A stretch of 13,615 nucleotides of DNA. Source: Bacteroidota bacterium (GTDB lineage: Bacteria > Bacteroidota > Bacteroidia > Chitinophagales > Chitinophagaceae). A program made the position numbers and the translations under genes. Below, piece after piece: positions 5,842 through 13,615 of the stretch. The notes below the pieces were generated by a model. It ran no database searches and was not told the origin of the DNA. It worked only from the letters and a program-made list of their open reading frames with translations. Location of the stretch: assembly GCA_023433345.1 (NCBI GenBank), contig JAEZDA010000044.1, positions 1-13,615 on the forward strand, read 5' to 3'. Position 1 is the stretch's first letter. Every line of letters begins with the position of its first letter.

Positions 5842-6984
5842 TTATTTTACAAGCGAATGCTGTTTTAAGATTCTCTGCAAATACAAATAGCCGCAGATGC
5901 CTGCAAGAAAAGAGGAAAGCAGTATCATGATCTTGGCATTGTTGATGGTTTGCACATTATCGAAAGCGAGCATGCAAATGAAGATGGACATGGTGAAACC
6001 GATTCCACCAAGAATTCCCGCCCCCAAAATCAATTTAAGATTCAAACCCTTTGACAGCACTGCAAGGCGGGCTTTTAAAATCAAATAGCTGAACAACAAG
6101 ATACCGACCGGCTTGCCAACGACTAGCCCTAATGCAATACCAATATTTTGTGGCTGAGACAGTGCATTTTGCCAGCCCGCAGAAATGGGAATTGCAGTGT
6201 TGGCGAGAGCAAAAACGGGCAGAATGAAAAATGCGACAGGAACATGCAGGAAATGTTGAAGCTTGTAAGAGATAGAATTTTCGTCGCCATTGCCGAAGGG
6301 GATGGCAAAGGCCAGCAACACTCCTGTAACGCTTGCATGTACGCCGGAATTCAACATGCAATACCACATCGCAATTCCACCGATAATGTATGGCAAAAGA
6401 ATGTAAACTTTCAAACGGTTTAAAACGCAAAGAAAGCCGAAGATGCCAAGGGAAGCCAACAGGTAAGTCCACGCAAGAGATTTGGTGTAAAAAACGGCTA
6501 TAACGAGTATTGCACCTATGTCATCTGCAATTGCAAAGGCGGTGATAAATATTTTCAGTGAGGCGGGAACGCGTTTGCCAAGTAGGGAGAGAATGCCTAT
6601 TGCAAATGCAATGTCGGTTGCCATGGGAACTCCTGCGCCGCTTTGAAGATCGGTTCCGTAATTAAAAGCACTGTATAATAGAGCCGGAACGAGTATTCCA
6701 CCAAGAGCAGCACTAACGGGAAGCATAGCCGCGCGGGCGGAAGACAGTTCGCCGCCGTAAATTTCCCGCTCCAGTTCGAGGCCGATAAGCAGGAAAAAGA
6801 TTGTCATCAGTCCGTCATTGATCCAATGAACAAGGCTGTGACCGCCGATTTCAGTTCCCCAAAAATTCAGGTAACCGGGTAAAAGGTTGGCGAGCAAAAG
6901 AGAAATTAAAGTGCATGCTACAAGGGTTAAACCCCCGGCGCGCTCACTTTCAAAAAACCGGTTGAACAATCTTGTGAGAACCAT
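5842..6984 (-). CDS. nhaA: Na+/H+ antiporter NhaA (380 aa)
   Basis: NhaA exchanges internal sodium (or lithium) for external protons across the inner membrane, giving salt and alkaline-pH tolerance. Essential residues are in place: the ADDIGA motif with Asp154 and Asp155 (E. coli Asp163/164), Asp124 in MATDIAFA (E. coli Asp133) and Lys291 in VVGKPVGI (E. coli Lys300). The typical LLIGLELEREI segment (65-75) is also present. About twelve membrane segments can be read, and the length matches the family. The start MVLTRLFNRFFESERAGG is the usual NhaA opening, so the ATG at 6984 is secure. No NhaR-type regulator is adjacent. The gene is divergent from the stress-protein operon across a 181-base gap, and a META lipoprotein gene follows it. 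Nothing appears truncated. Confidence 0.97.
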   Translation of the reverse strand: MVLTRLFNRFFESERAGGLTLVACTLISLLLANLLPGYLNFWGTEIGGHSLVHWINDGLMTIFFLLIGLELEREIYGGELSSARAAMLPVSAALGGILVPALLYSAFNYGTDLQSGAGVPMATDIAFAIGILSLLGKRVPASLKIFITAFAIADDIGAILVIAVFYTKSLAWTYLLASLGIFGFLCVLNRLKVYILLPYIIGGIAMWYCMLNSGVHASVTGVLLAFAIPFGNGDENSISYKLQHFLHVPVAFFILPVFALANTAIPISAGWQNALSQPQNIGIALGLVVGKPVGILLFSYLILKARLAVLSKGLNLKLILGAGILGGIGFTMSIFICMLAFDNVQTINNAKIMILLSSFLAGICGYLYLQRILKQHSLVK

Positions 6985-7105
6985 AATAAAAACAATTAAT
7001 TGAAATGAATATTGTTCATCAGGTAAGTGAGCGAAGATAAAAACATAATTTGTTTGCCAGGATGCGATTGCAGATCCTTCATTCTGCTAACATTTGAATA
7101 ACACA

Positions 7106-7113
7106 TAACTTTG
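7106..7113 (+). promoter_or_regulatory. Putative -7 promoter element for the stress-protein operon
   Basis: The bases TAACTTTG match the Bacteroidota -7 consensus TAnnTTTG. The -33 region about 19 bases upstream (TTCTG) is weak. Transcription would begin near 7118-7120, giving a leader of about 46 bases before the ATG at 7166. The leader contains AAGGAGG (7124-7130). That sequence is a perfect Shine-Dalgarno-like string but lies 35 bases before the ATG with no start codon at proper distance. The rest of the divergent gap 6985-7165 holds a 10-base palindrome at 6993-7002 and no gene. Confidence 0.45.
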
Positions 7114-7165
7114 TAATGTACAGAAGGAGGGTCTGGTAGATCAAGCTCATTAAAACGCAGCGTCT

Positions 7166-7993
7166 ATGAAAAAAGTACTCCTGGTTTTCGATGGCCATCA
7201 CTACCCGCAATCATTGATTGATTTCGTTTTGGAGTTGAATCGCATTCAGCCGGTGTTCCTTACTGCTGTGTTCCTTAGCCCTATGGATTTTTCGGCTCTT
7301 TGGGTTTTCCCCATAGCGCCGGGTTCATCCGGTCCTTACATTCCGGGGCAGAGCGATGTTCTCCTTGATGAGGAGAAATTATCCGGCCACGTTAAACGAT
7401 TTGAAAACACCTGTATCAGCAATGATATTTCTTTCCGCATTCATAATGACACATCAGGCCCCGTGTTTGAGGAGGTTAAAAAGGAAACTCGTTTTGCAGA
7501 CCTGATGCTTATAAGCAGTGAACACTTTTATAATCTGTTCGGAGATCAGCCCAATGAATATATGAAGGAGGTGCTGCACACAAGTGAATGCGGTATTCTT
7601 TTGCTGCCTGACCAGTTTATCTTTCCCAAGCGCCTCATTCTCACTTATGACGGCTCTTCATCTTCGGTGTTTGCAATAAAGCAGTTTGCTTATTTACTTC
7701 CTGAATTATGCAGCTTAAACGCTACGCTGGTTTATGGAAACGAAAACCAGGATAAGTTGCCCGACCAGGTTCTTATAGAGGAGCTGTGCCTCAAACACTA
7801 TGGAAACCTAAAATTGCAGCGTTTGCACACCGAATCAAAAGCGCAGTTGGCCTCATGGATACGTGATCAATCGGCATCACTGGTGATCTCGGGTTCGTTT
7901 GGTCGCCCGGCTATCTCGCAATTCTTCAAAAAAAGTATGCTCACAGAACTGATACGAAGTCAAAAGCTTCCACTCTTCATTGCACATAAATAA
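7166..7993 (+). CDS. Universal stress protein, two-domain UspA type, first of three (275 aa)
   Basis: The protein consists of two UspA-like domains, about 1-148 and 155-275, each opening with a beta strand and a D-G pair (VFDG at 7-10, TYDGSSSS at 160-167). Usp proteins are cytoplasmic; many bind ATP and help in starvation, redox or respiration stress. The usual nucleotide motif is G-x2-G-x9-G-[ST]. In the second domain it appears as GSFG (243-246) with Ser257, but the third Gly is Lys. The first domain lacks the glycine loop altogether, having QPNEYMKEVL there. ATP binding is therefore plausible only in the second half. The ATG at 7166 is fixed by an in-frame stop just upstream (7151-7153). 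The next Usp gene begins 6 bases after the stop. The family is clear; the specific role is not. Confidence 0.92.
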   Translation: MKKVLLVFDGHHYPQSLIDFVLELNRIQPVFLTAVFLSPMDFSALWVFPIAPGSSGPYIPGQSDVLLDEEKLSGHVKRFENTCISNDISFRIHNDTSGPVFEEVKKETRFADLMLISSEHFYNLFGDQPNEYMKEVLHTSECGILLLPDQFIFPKRLILTYDGSSSSVFAIKQFAYLLPELCSLNATLVYGNENQDKLPDQVLIEELCLKHYGNLKLQRLHTESKAQLASWIRDQSASLVISGSFGRPAISQFFKKSMLTELIRSQKLPLFIAHK

Positions 7994-7999
7994 TTTTCT

Positions 8000-8824
8000 A
8001 TGAACAGTATAATATGGCTTGTTAATCCCGCCGAATTTAAAGAAGAGGACATACTGTTCCCTGCATATCTTGTAAAAAATGGAAGGCACCGGCTTGCCGT
8101 TGTATTTTTAAATGAATTGGAGCCCCGGGAAGTACCTGTGGTGTCAAACGATCCTGTTTTTCCAACAACAAATTACACTATTCCACCTGTGGATATCTAT
8201 GGGGATGCATCCGGACTGGCGGAAGAAGTTCGCGAAAGAATTCATAATGCAGCGAGGCGTGAGGGGATCTCCTTGTATTTTCCGGTTTCGCCGGAAGAGG
8301 GAAGCGTTCTGGAACAGAGCAGGTTTGCAGATCTGGTGCTGTTGAATGCAAACCTTTCCTATGGTTCGGGCAATGAATCACCTTCCGAATTTGTAATGGA
8401 TTTGCTCCCGAAGATGCAATGCCCTGTGATGATTATGCCTGATGGTTTGCAGGAGATTCACGAAATATACCTTGCTTACAATGGTAGTTATTCATCCATG
8501 TATGCTATCCGCCAACTTAATTATCTTTTCCCCGAATTTTCGCGTTTGCCCGTGACCGTTATATATGTGGAAGAAGGCGGAATCGGCATACCATTTGAAA
8601 AGTCTTTGAAAGAGTATCTACGTAATAATTACGTAAATTTCACTATCAGGCTTTTAAGAGGCGATCCGGCTTCGGCACTGATGGATGAATTAATGATGAA
8701 AAAAAATATTCTCGTCACCCTCGGTGCTTTTGGCAGAAACAGAGCTTCGCGGTTTTTCAGGCAAAGTAATGCCGAAGGTATTTTTAAGGTTATCAATATT
8801 CCGGTATTTGTTACCCACCCATAA
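8000..8824 (+). CDS. Universal stress protein, two-domain UspA type, second of three (274 aa)
   Basis: This is a paralogue of its neighbours with the same two-domain layout (about 1-148 and 154-274). The second domain opens with LAYNGSYSSMYAIRQLNYLF (158-177), parallel to the others, and ends with GAFG (242-245) and Ser256 of the nucleotide loop, where Gln replaces the third Gly. The first domain is the most diverged of the three. It begins with MNSIIWLVNPAEF, lacking the Asp-Gly of strand 1, and has no glycine loop. It may have lost nucleotide binding and serve as a dimer partner, which is inference. There is no signal peptide or membrane segment. The start is the ATG 6 bases after the first usp stop, and the third copy follows after 9 bases, so all three are read together. 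Confidence 0.9.
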   Translation: MNSIIWLVNPAEFKEEDILFPAYLVKNGRHRLAVVFLNELEPREVPVVSNDPVFPTTNYTIPPVDIYGDASGLAEEVRERIHNAARREGISLYFPVSPEEGSVLEQSRFADLVLLNANLSYGSGNESPSEFVMDLLPKMQCPVMIMPDGLQEIHEIYLAYNGSYSSMYAIRQLNYLFPEFSRLPVTVIYVEEGGIGIPFEKSLKEYLRNNYVNFTIRLLRGDPASALMDELMMKKNILVTLGAFGRNRASRFFRQSNAEGIFKVINIPVFVTHP

Positions 8825-8833
8825 AATAAAACC

Positions 8834-9673
8834 ATGATAAAAATCATTGCAGTATTTGACGGTTTGAAATTTTCTGAGGCGACGCTACATCACAGTATTA
8901 AAATGTCAAAGAGCCAGGGCGCGCACCTTGTCGGGCTCTTCCTCGAAGATTTTACCTACCAGAGTTTCAGCCGCTATCGCGCGATAGCGAAAGACAAAAT
9001 GACCGAAAAAGAGATTACGGCGCTTGAACAAAAAGATGCAGAACAACGAAAAGCATCTCGGCAGAAGTTTGAAGAAGTATGCCAGCGAGAAGGCATTGAG
9101 TTCACTATGCATAAAGAGGCCGATGTTGCTTACCCGGCATTAATTCATGAAAGCATTTATGCTGACCTTGTAATTATCGACCAGGCTGAAACATTCACTC
9201 CCTACCAGGAAGAAAAGCCAACGCAGTTCATAAAAGATTTTTTATCGGCCACCGAATGCCCGGTTCTGCTTGTTCGAACTGCAGAGGACATAAATGCGGC
9301 AACCCTCTTGTTCGACGGTTCCCCCAACTCAGTGTTTGCCATCAAACAGTTTAGTTATGTTGTTAAATCTGCTGCAGACAAACCGGTGGAAGTGATCACG
9401 GTTAAGTCGGGCGATGAAAGCCTTCATCTGCCAGATAACAAGCTGATGAAAGAATTTATGAAGCGTCATTTTCCAAATGCGAACTTTAATGTGTTGAAAG
9501 GCGATGTTGCTGATGTGGAGATCATAGAAAAACTCAGATCAGAAAACAACAATTCTCTTATCGTTCTTGGCGCATACAAAAGAGGCTTCGTATCGCGCTG
9601 GTTCAAAGAAAGTTTGGCAGACTCTCTCATGAGAAATGTATCCAACCCACTCTTTATCGCACACGCAAAATAG
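8834..9673 (+). CDS. Universal stress protein, two-domain UspA type, third of three (279 aa)
   Basis: The third copy is organised as the first two. Domain 1 (about 1-150) starts MIKIIAVFDG and has a charged helical insertion rich in Lys, Glu and Gln (about 53-80) not seen to this degree in the others. Domain 2 (about 156-279) starts with LLFDGSPNSVFAIKQFSYV (158-176). Its nucleotide loop is the weakest of the three: GAYK (246-249) has lost the second Gly, and the Gly before Ser260 is Glu. ATP binding is thus doubtful; a protein-protein or dimer role could remain. The C-terminal NPLFIAHAK is close to PLFIAHK of the first copy. The start is the ATG 9 bases after the second copy. The hydrolase gene begins 4 bases after its stop. 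Confidence 0.91.
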   Translation: MIKIIAVFDGLKFSEATLHHSIKMSKSQGAHLVGLFLEDFTYQSFSRYRAIAKDKMTEKEITALEQKDAEQRKASRQKFEEVCQREGIEFTMHKEADVAYPALIHESIYADLVIIDQAETFTPYQEEKPTQFIKDFLSATECPVLLVRTAEDINAATLLFDGSPNSVFAIKQFSYVVKSAADKPVEVITVKSGDESLHLPDNKLMKEFMKRHFPNANFNVLKGDVADVEIIEKLRSENNNSLIVLGAYKRGFVSRWFKESLADSLMRNVSNPLFIAHAK

Positions 9674-9677
9674 TCCA

Positions 9678-10688
9678 TTGGATTCATTAACTCATATTGC
9701 TCTTGGCGCCTGTATGGGCGAGGCTTTTGCAGGAAGAACAGTTGGGCGTAAGGCCCTGCTTTGGGGCGCTCTTGCCCAGAGCATCCCTGATATTGATTTT
9801 ATCGCGAGCTTTTACCTTGGTACAACTGAAAATCTTCTTGCACATCGTGGGTTCACGCATTCAATATTGTTTGCGGCAGTTATTACGCCACTCATGGCAT
9901 TCACAGCGGAATACTTTCACAGGCCACATAACATTTCACTTCGAAGATGGATGGCTTTCTTTGCAGCCGTTATTTTCGGGCACATTTTTTTTGATGCATT
10001 TAATAATTATGGAGTTGCCTGGTTCGAACCTTTCTGGCACCACCGTTTTTCCTTCAATACAATTTATGTTGTAGATCCTTTTTTTTCAATCGCGGTGGGC
10101 GTTTCATGCATTGCATTAGGGGTTTTACCGCGTTTTAGTATTCGGAGGAAGTTCTGGTGGAAATTCGGCTTGGCCGCTACGGCGGTATATATGGGATACA
10201 GCCTGATAAATAAATTTAAAATTGATTATGATGTAAAAAAAGCCCTGAACTCACAGGGGATCGCTTACAATATGTACTTCACAACGCCGGCACCGCTTCA
10301 AAACTGGCTGTGGTTTGTAGTTGCCGGCAACGAGGAAGGTTTTTATGTTGGATACCATTCTGTTTATGATCGTGACAAAAAAATTTCTTTAAACTATTTC
10401 CCCAGAAATGAAAAGCTGCTGGAGCCTTATAAAGCCAATGCAGACCTGATAAACCTGAAGAGGTTTTCCCAAGGGTTTTACACCGCAGAGATGTACAACG
10501 ATACGCTTGTTTTCAATGACCTGCGCTTTGGGCAGGAAGTGGGATGGTATGATCCTAAGGGAAAGTTTGCATTCCATTACTTTCCTTTGGAAAGTGATGC
10601 CAACGACCTGGTGGTGCAACGCGGTCGGTTCGCCAGGTGGACGCCTGCTGTGGCCAAAAGTTTGATCAGCCGGATATTGGGCCATTAA
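9678..10688 (+). CDS. Membrane-bound metal-dependent hydrolase, DUF457/YdjM type (336 aa, TTG start)
   Basis: The N-terminal half is a polytopic membrane domain of the DUF457 family, predicted metal-dependent hydrolases of the inner membrane. Candidate metal ligands are visible: His6 (DSLTHI), the PDID pair Asp38/Asp40, AHRGFTH with His56 and His61, and GHIFFD with His102 and Asp106. Membrane segments follow to about residue 180. The C-terminal 150 residues form a soluble domain of unknown role, rich in aromatic residues. I chose the TTG at 9678: it gives MDSLTHIALG, the customary start of this family, and lies 4 bases after the third usp stop. An in-frame ATG at 9636 would add 14 unlike residues and overlap usp by 38 bases, so it is less likely. 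The Na/Pi-type gene starts 17 bases downstream. Substrate and reaction are not established for the family. Confidence 0.85.
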   Translation: MDSLTHIALGACMGEAFAGRTVGRKALLWGALAQSIPDIDFIASFYLGTTENLLAHRGFTHSILFAAVITPLMAFTAEYFHRPHNISLRRWMAFFAAVIFGHIFFDAFNNYGVAWFEPFWHHRFSFNTIYVVDPFFSIAVGVSCIALGVLPRFSIRRKFWWKFGLAATAVYMGYSLINKFKIDYDVKKALNSQGIAYNMYFTTPAPLQNWLWFVVAGNEEGFYVGYHSVYDRDKKISLNYFPRNEKLLEPYKANADLINLKRFSQGFYTAEMYNDTLVFNDLRFGQEVGWYDPKGKFAFHYFPLESDANDLVVQRGRFARWTPAVAKSLISRILGH

Positions 10689-10705
10689 GCCTGAAAATAT
10701 TTTCG

Positions 10706-12364
10706 ATGAACGAATCCATCAATTTGTGGGAAGCGCTTGCAGGAGTTGCGGTGTTCATGCTTGGTATCCGCTTTCTTGAAGACAGTCTCCAGGAAATGGC
10801 GGGACGCAGTTTTAAATTATTCCTCAAAAAAAATACAGCGAACAGGATAAGGGCAGTTGCCGGTGGAACCGTGATCACTGCGGTGTTGCAAAGCAGTTCG
10901 GTTGTAAATCTTCTGGTTCTTGCCTTTGTGGGCGCATCGCTGCTCACCATACAGAATGCGCTGGCGGTAATACTTGGGGCGAATTTCGGAACCACTATAG
11001 GGAACTGGGTAATTGCCACGGTTGGTTTTACCTACGAGGTAAGCGACTTCGCATATCCGTTAACGGGAGTGGCAGGGGTTGTGATGGCCCTTAGCAAAAA
11101 AGGTAGTGCATGGTATCACCGGAGCATGTTTCTCCTGGGCTTTTCCTTTATTTTTCTCGGTTTGGGTTTCATCAAAAATGGAATTGAGGAAGTTATTCTT
11201 AATTATGATTTCTCCGGCTTTTCAGCCAAACCTCACGCTCTGCATTTACTGGCTGGCTTCATAATCACTTCCCTGATTCAATCCAGCTCCGCAACCATGG
11301 CAATCATACTTAGCCTCCTGCACGCTGATGGAATAAATTTACAAGCTGCAATGGCCGTCACTCTTGGTTCGGAATTGGGTACAACCGTAAAGGTTGTCAT
11401 TGCCTCTTTTGGCGATAACTCGGTAAAAAAACAGGTAGCAACCGGCAACTTCATTTTCAACATCATCACAGTCGGCCTGATCTTTATTTTTCTTTCTTCC
11501 TTTCACTATTTCATTGCCGAAATCTTAGGCTTTTCAAATGATCTTATTGCATTGGTCGCTTTTCAGTCGCTTATTAACCTGGTATGCATATTTCTTTTTC
11601 TTCCTTTTCTGCCGGCTATCAGCAAGTGGCTGGAAAAGCTTTTTGTGGAAAGTTCAAATCATACCGTGTACATTTCCAAAAGCCAAAGCTCAGTACCAGA
11701 CATGGCGCTTTCAGCGATCGACAATGAGGCTAAACGTTTTTTAAAACTTGAACTTCTTTTTACATTAAAGTGTCTGGATATTTCTCAACGCATTGGAGAA
11801 CTGCCTGCCGATTCGGAGAAGTTTTTAGATTTAGATATACACGAACAATATGACTACCTTAAAATACTTCATGGGAAAATTCATTCCTTCAATTCGAAGT
11901 TGCTGATGCAAAACCTTGATGAGGTAGATTCGGTACGGCTTGAAAGACTGATCTCAGGAGTTCGCAACACAATGTATGCAGCCAAAAGCGTACACGATGC
12001 GGCTGCGGATATACAACAGCTCAAAAATTCCTCGAAAGATGAGAAATACGGGTTTTACCAGCGCGTGCAGCAACGTGTGCTTTCATTTTGTGAAAAAATA
12101 GATCACCTGATGGATAATAAGGCTGCCCATCAAGAACTTGCGGGTATCTATAAAAATATGGTGAAAGAATACGAAGAAAATCTTAATGAACTTTACAAAC
12201 CGGAAAAAGGATCGCAGCTCACCATGACGGAGATATCTACCTTGCTTAATTTTAACCGGGAGATGATCTCTTCTTTTAAATCCGTTGTGTTCGCTTTGAA
12301 AGATCTTATGTTGCACAAAGAAGAAGCTGATGAATTCGATGCCATGCCGGGCTTTATCAGGTAG
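10706..12364 (+). CDS. Na/Pi cotransporter family protein with PhoU-like C-terminal domain (552 aa)
   Basis: The family (NptA/YjbB type) takes up or exports phosphate with sodium. It shows the inverted duplicate typical of it: QSSSVVNLLV at 62 and QSSSATMAII at 192, each followed by a GANFGTT (92-98) or GSELGTT (221-227) element. About eight to nine membrane segments occupy residues 5-305. The remainder (about 325-540) is a long helical, charged cytoplasmic region like PhoU, which in related proteins regulates phosphate transport. I chose the ATG at 10706, which gives MNESINLWEALAGVAVFMLG. An upstream in-frame GTG at 10637 would overlap the hydrolase gene by 52 bases and add a cysteine-containing tail unlike the family. 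It fits the operon, with the hydrolase ending 17 bases before. Phosphate as substrate is by family; it was not visible here. Confidence 0.92.
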   Translation: MNESINLWEALAGVAVFMLGIRFLEDSLQEMAGRSFKLFLKKNTANRIRAVAGGTVITAVLQSSSVVNLLVLAFVGASLLTIQNALAVILGANFGTTIGNWVIATVGFTYEVSDFAYPLTGVAGVVMALSKKGSAWYHRSMFLLGFSFIFLGLGFIKNGIEEVILNYDFSGFSAKPHALHLLAGFIITSLIQSSSATMAIILSLLHADGINLQAAMAVTLGSELGTTVKVVIASFGDNSVKKQVATGNFIFNIITVGLIFIFLSSFHYFIAEILGFSNDLIALVAFQSLINLVCIFLFLPFLPAISKWLEKLFVESSNHTVYISKSQSSVPDMALSAIDNEAKRFLKLELLFTLKCLDISQRIGELPADSEKFLDLDIHEQYDYLKILHGKIHSFNSKLLMQNLDEVDSVRLERLISGVRNTMYAAKSVHDAAADIQQLKNSSKDEKYGFYQRVQQRVLSFCEKIDHLMDNKAAHQELAGIYKNMVKEYEENLNELYKPEKGSQLTMTEISTLLNFNREMISSFKSVVFALKDLMLHKEEADEFDAMPGFIR

Positions 12365-12386
12365 ATTTATGAAACAATAGAAGCAG

Positions 12387-13157
12387 ATGTTCCAACCAAA
12401 TACATTAAAAGCATTCTTCAGCGAAGTTGGTGGAATTGCAGAATTTGCCCTGAGGTTTTTTGCCCAGGTTTTTCGCCCGCGCTACGAAGTGCAGGAATTT
12501 GTGAGGCAATGCTTTCAGATCGGCTACCGGTCACTTCCGCTGATTGGTATAACGGGTTTTATAATGGGCCTTGTTCTCACCATGCAACTCCGGCCCTCTA
12601 TGATAGACTATGGTGTAGAATCTCAGATACCCGCAATAATAGGAATCGCTATCATTAGGGAGGTCGGTCCTGTAATCACCGCGCTCATCTTTGCAGGCAA
12701 AATAGGTAGCAGCATTGGTGCTGAGCTTGGCAGTATGCGCGTAACAGAGCAAATAGATGCTATGGAAGTCAGCGGTACAAACCCATTCAAATATCTCGTG
12801 GTTACAAGAGTACTTGCAACAACTCTTATGCTTCCCGTGCTGGTTCTTCTTGGCGATGCGATCTCACTTTATGGCGCCTATGTTGGCGTGAATATTAATA
12901 ACGTAACCAGTTTCAGACTTTTTTGGATCCAGGTGATCAACAATATTTCATTCAGTGATGTGATCCCTGCCTTCATCAAGTCTTTCTTTTTCGGATTCGC
13001 CGTAGGTATAATTGGTTGCTACAAAGGATACAATTCCAGGAAAGGAACCGAAGGCGTAGGGCTTTCGGCGAACTCTTCGGTGGTGGTGTCGTCACTGATG
13101 ATTTTCGTGATCGATCTTCTCGCAGTGCAGGTTACTGACCTGTTCGGCTTAAATTGA
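12387..13157 (+). CDS. mlaE: Mla-type lipid ABC transporter permease, MlaE (256 aa)
   Basis: MlaE is the inner-membrane permease of the Mla (Ttg2/MCE) system, which moves phospholipids between inner and outer membrane and helps keep the outer membrane asymmetric. The family signature runs from REVGPVITALIFAGKIGSSI (91-110) through GAELGSMRVTEQIDAMEVSG (111-130). Five or so hydrophobic segments occur at about 48-68, 82-105, 140-165, 195-220 and 230-252. The length is normal. The ATG at 12387 begins MFQPNTLKAFF, an amphipathic interfacial helix as in this family. The gene follows the Na/Pi-type gene by 22 bases, and the ATPase gene starts 4 bases after its stop. An MCE-domain substrate-binding partner (MlaD) would be expected beyond the window; it is not seen here. 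Confidence 0.95.
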   Translation: MFQPNTLKAFFSEVGGIAEFALRFFAQVFRPRYEVQEFVRQCFQIGYRSLPLIGITGFIMGLVLTMQLRPSMIDYGVESQIPAIIGIAIIREVGPVITALIFAGKIGSSIGAELGSMRVTEQIDAMEVSGTNPFKYLVVTRVLATTLMLPVLVLLGDAISLYGAYVGVNINNVTSFRLFWIQVINNISFSDVIPAFIKSFFFGFAVGIIGCYKGYNSRKGTEGVGLSANSSVVVSSLMIFVIDLLAVQVTDLFGLN

Positions 13158-13161
13158 TTTA

Positions 13162-13615
13162 ATGAAAAGTAAAGAAGCAAACCTTGCAGGCAACCAAAAG
13201 GTTTTAAGCGTGAGGAACCTTAAGAAATTTTTTGGAAGTAATCACGTGATAAAAGATTTTTCTTTTGATCTTTTTCGTGCCGAAAATATTGTGGTAGTTG
13301 GCAAATCAGGATCGGGAAAATCTGTTCTTATAAAATGCATAATAGGTTTGCTGGAGCCAAATGATGGATCTATTGAAGTTTTAGGATCTGATCTTACATC
13401 CTTGTCTGTTGAACAATTAGATAAAATGCGAGCCAGAGTAGGCTTTCTTTTCCAGGGGAATGCTTTGTACGATTCGATGACCGTTCGCGAAAATCTTGAA
13501 TTTCCTCTGCGTCGCCACTGGATAAAGCGGGAACATTGGAATGTTGAAGAGCTGGTTATGGAAGCTCTTGAAAATGTTGGCCTTCCTCACACTGTTGATA
13601 TGATGCCCGCAGAGC
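13162..13615 (+). CDS. mlaF: Mla-type ABC transporter ATP-binding protein, MlaF (partial, 151 residues to the edge)
   Basis: This is the N-terminal part of an ABC ATPase, cut by the right edge of the window. The Walker A motif is GKSGSGKS at 47-54, and the Q-loop is FLFQGNALYDSMTV (95-108) with Gln98, which is the characteristic MlaF form (FQ-x-x-ALF-x-x-M). The signature LSGGQ, Walker B and H-loop lie beyond the window. It powers lipid transport through MlaE, whose stop codon is 4 bases upstream. The start is an ATG at 13162, followed by a polar 12-residue extension before the first strand (KVLSVRNL). Nothing unusual is apparent in the visible part. Confidence 0.94.
   Translation, partial: MKSKEANLAGNQKVLSVRNLKKFFGSNHVIKDFSFDLFRAENIVVVGKSGSGKSVLIKCIIGLLEPNDGSIEVLGSDLTSLSVEQLDKMRARVGFLFQGNALYDSMTVRENLEFPLRRHWIKREHWNVEELVMEALENVGLPHTVDMMPAE

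Noticed and set aside
6035..6472. Minus-strand open frame of 145 codons inside nhaA in another frame
   Set aside because: It is an out-of-frame shadow. The nhaA frame carries all the conserved residues without interruption, so there is no frameshift.
7166..9673. Recent tandem duplication of the usp genes
   Set aside because: The three proteins share layout and short motifs but are widely diverged, and no long nucleotide repeats are visible among them, so the duplications are old.

Overview
The window looks like chromosomal DNA of a Bacteroidota bacterium, most likely Chitinophagaceae or a close relative. The grounds are Bacteroidota-type promoter -7 elements (TAnnTTTG) close to start codons, almost no Shine-Dalgarno sites at the right distance, several small lipoproteins, two-domain universal stress proteins and an NhaA/META/SMR gene set. 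This placement is inference; there is no rRNA or other marker gene. No tRNA, rRNA, CRISPR array, insertion sequence or phage gene was seen. No stretch without a gene exceeds 300 bases.

Left and middle part (about 150-6984) is all on the minus strand. From the left it holds a 67-residue membrane-anchored protein of unknown function, a stand-alone SET-domain protein, and a YcbB-type L,D-transpeptidase lipoprotein. Beyond a rho-independent terminator (2654-2677) lies a tight four-gene unit read from 4877 down to 2709: an exported DUF2059 protein, Dps, an exported rhodanese-thioredoxin fusion and a small lipoprotein. The unit reads as oxidative and thiol stress defence at the envelope and nucleoid. 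Upstream of it are an SMR-family transporter, a META-domain lipoprotein and the NhaA sodium/proton antiporter.

A 181-base divergent region (6985-7165) separates nhaA from a plus-strand series that runs to the right edge. It holds three adjacent, diverged two-domain universal stress proteins, a DUF457/YdjM-type membrane metal-dependent hydrolase with a TTG start, a Na/Pi-cotransporter-family protein with a PhoU-like tail, and the permease and start of the ATPase of an Mla-type lipid ABC transporter. Gaps between these genes are 4-22 bases, so they probably form one operon.

The common theme is envelope maintenance, ion homeostasis and stress survival. I see known families in an unusual arrangement, not a clearly new molecular system. 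The most noteworthy points are the triple Usp array joined to membrane genes, the exported rhodanese-thioredoxin fusion translated next to Dps, and the lone SET protein.
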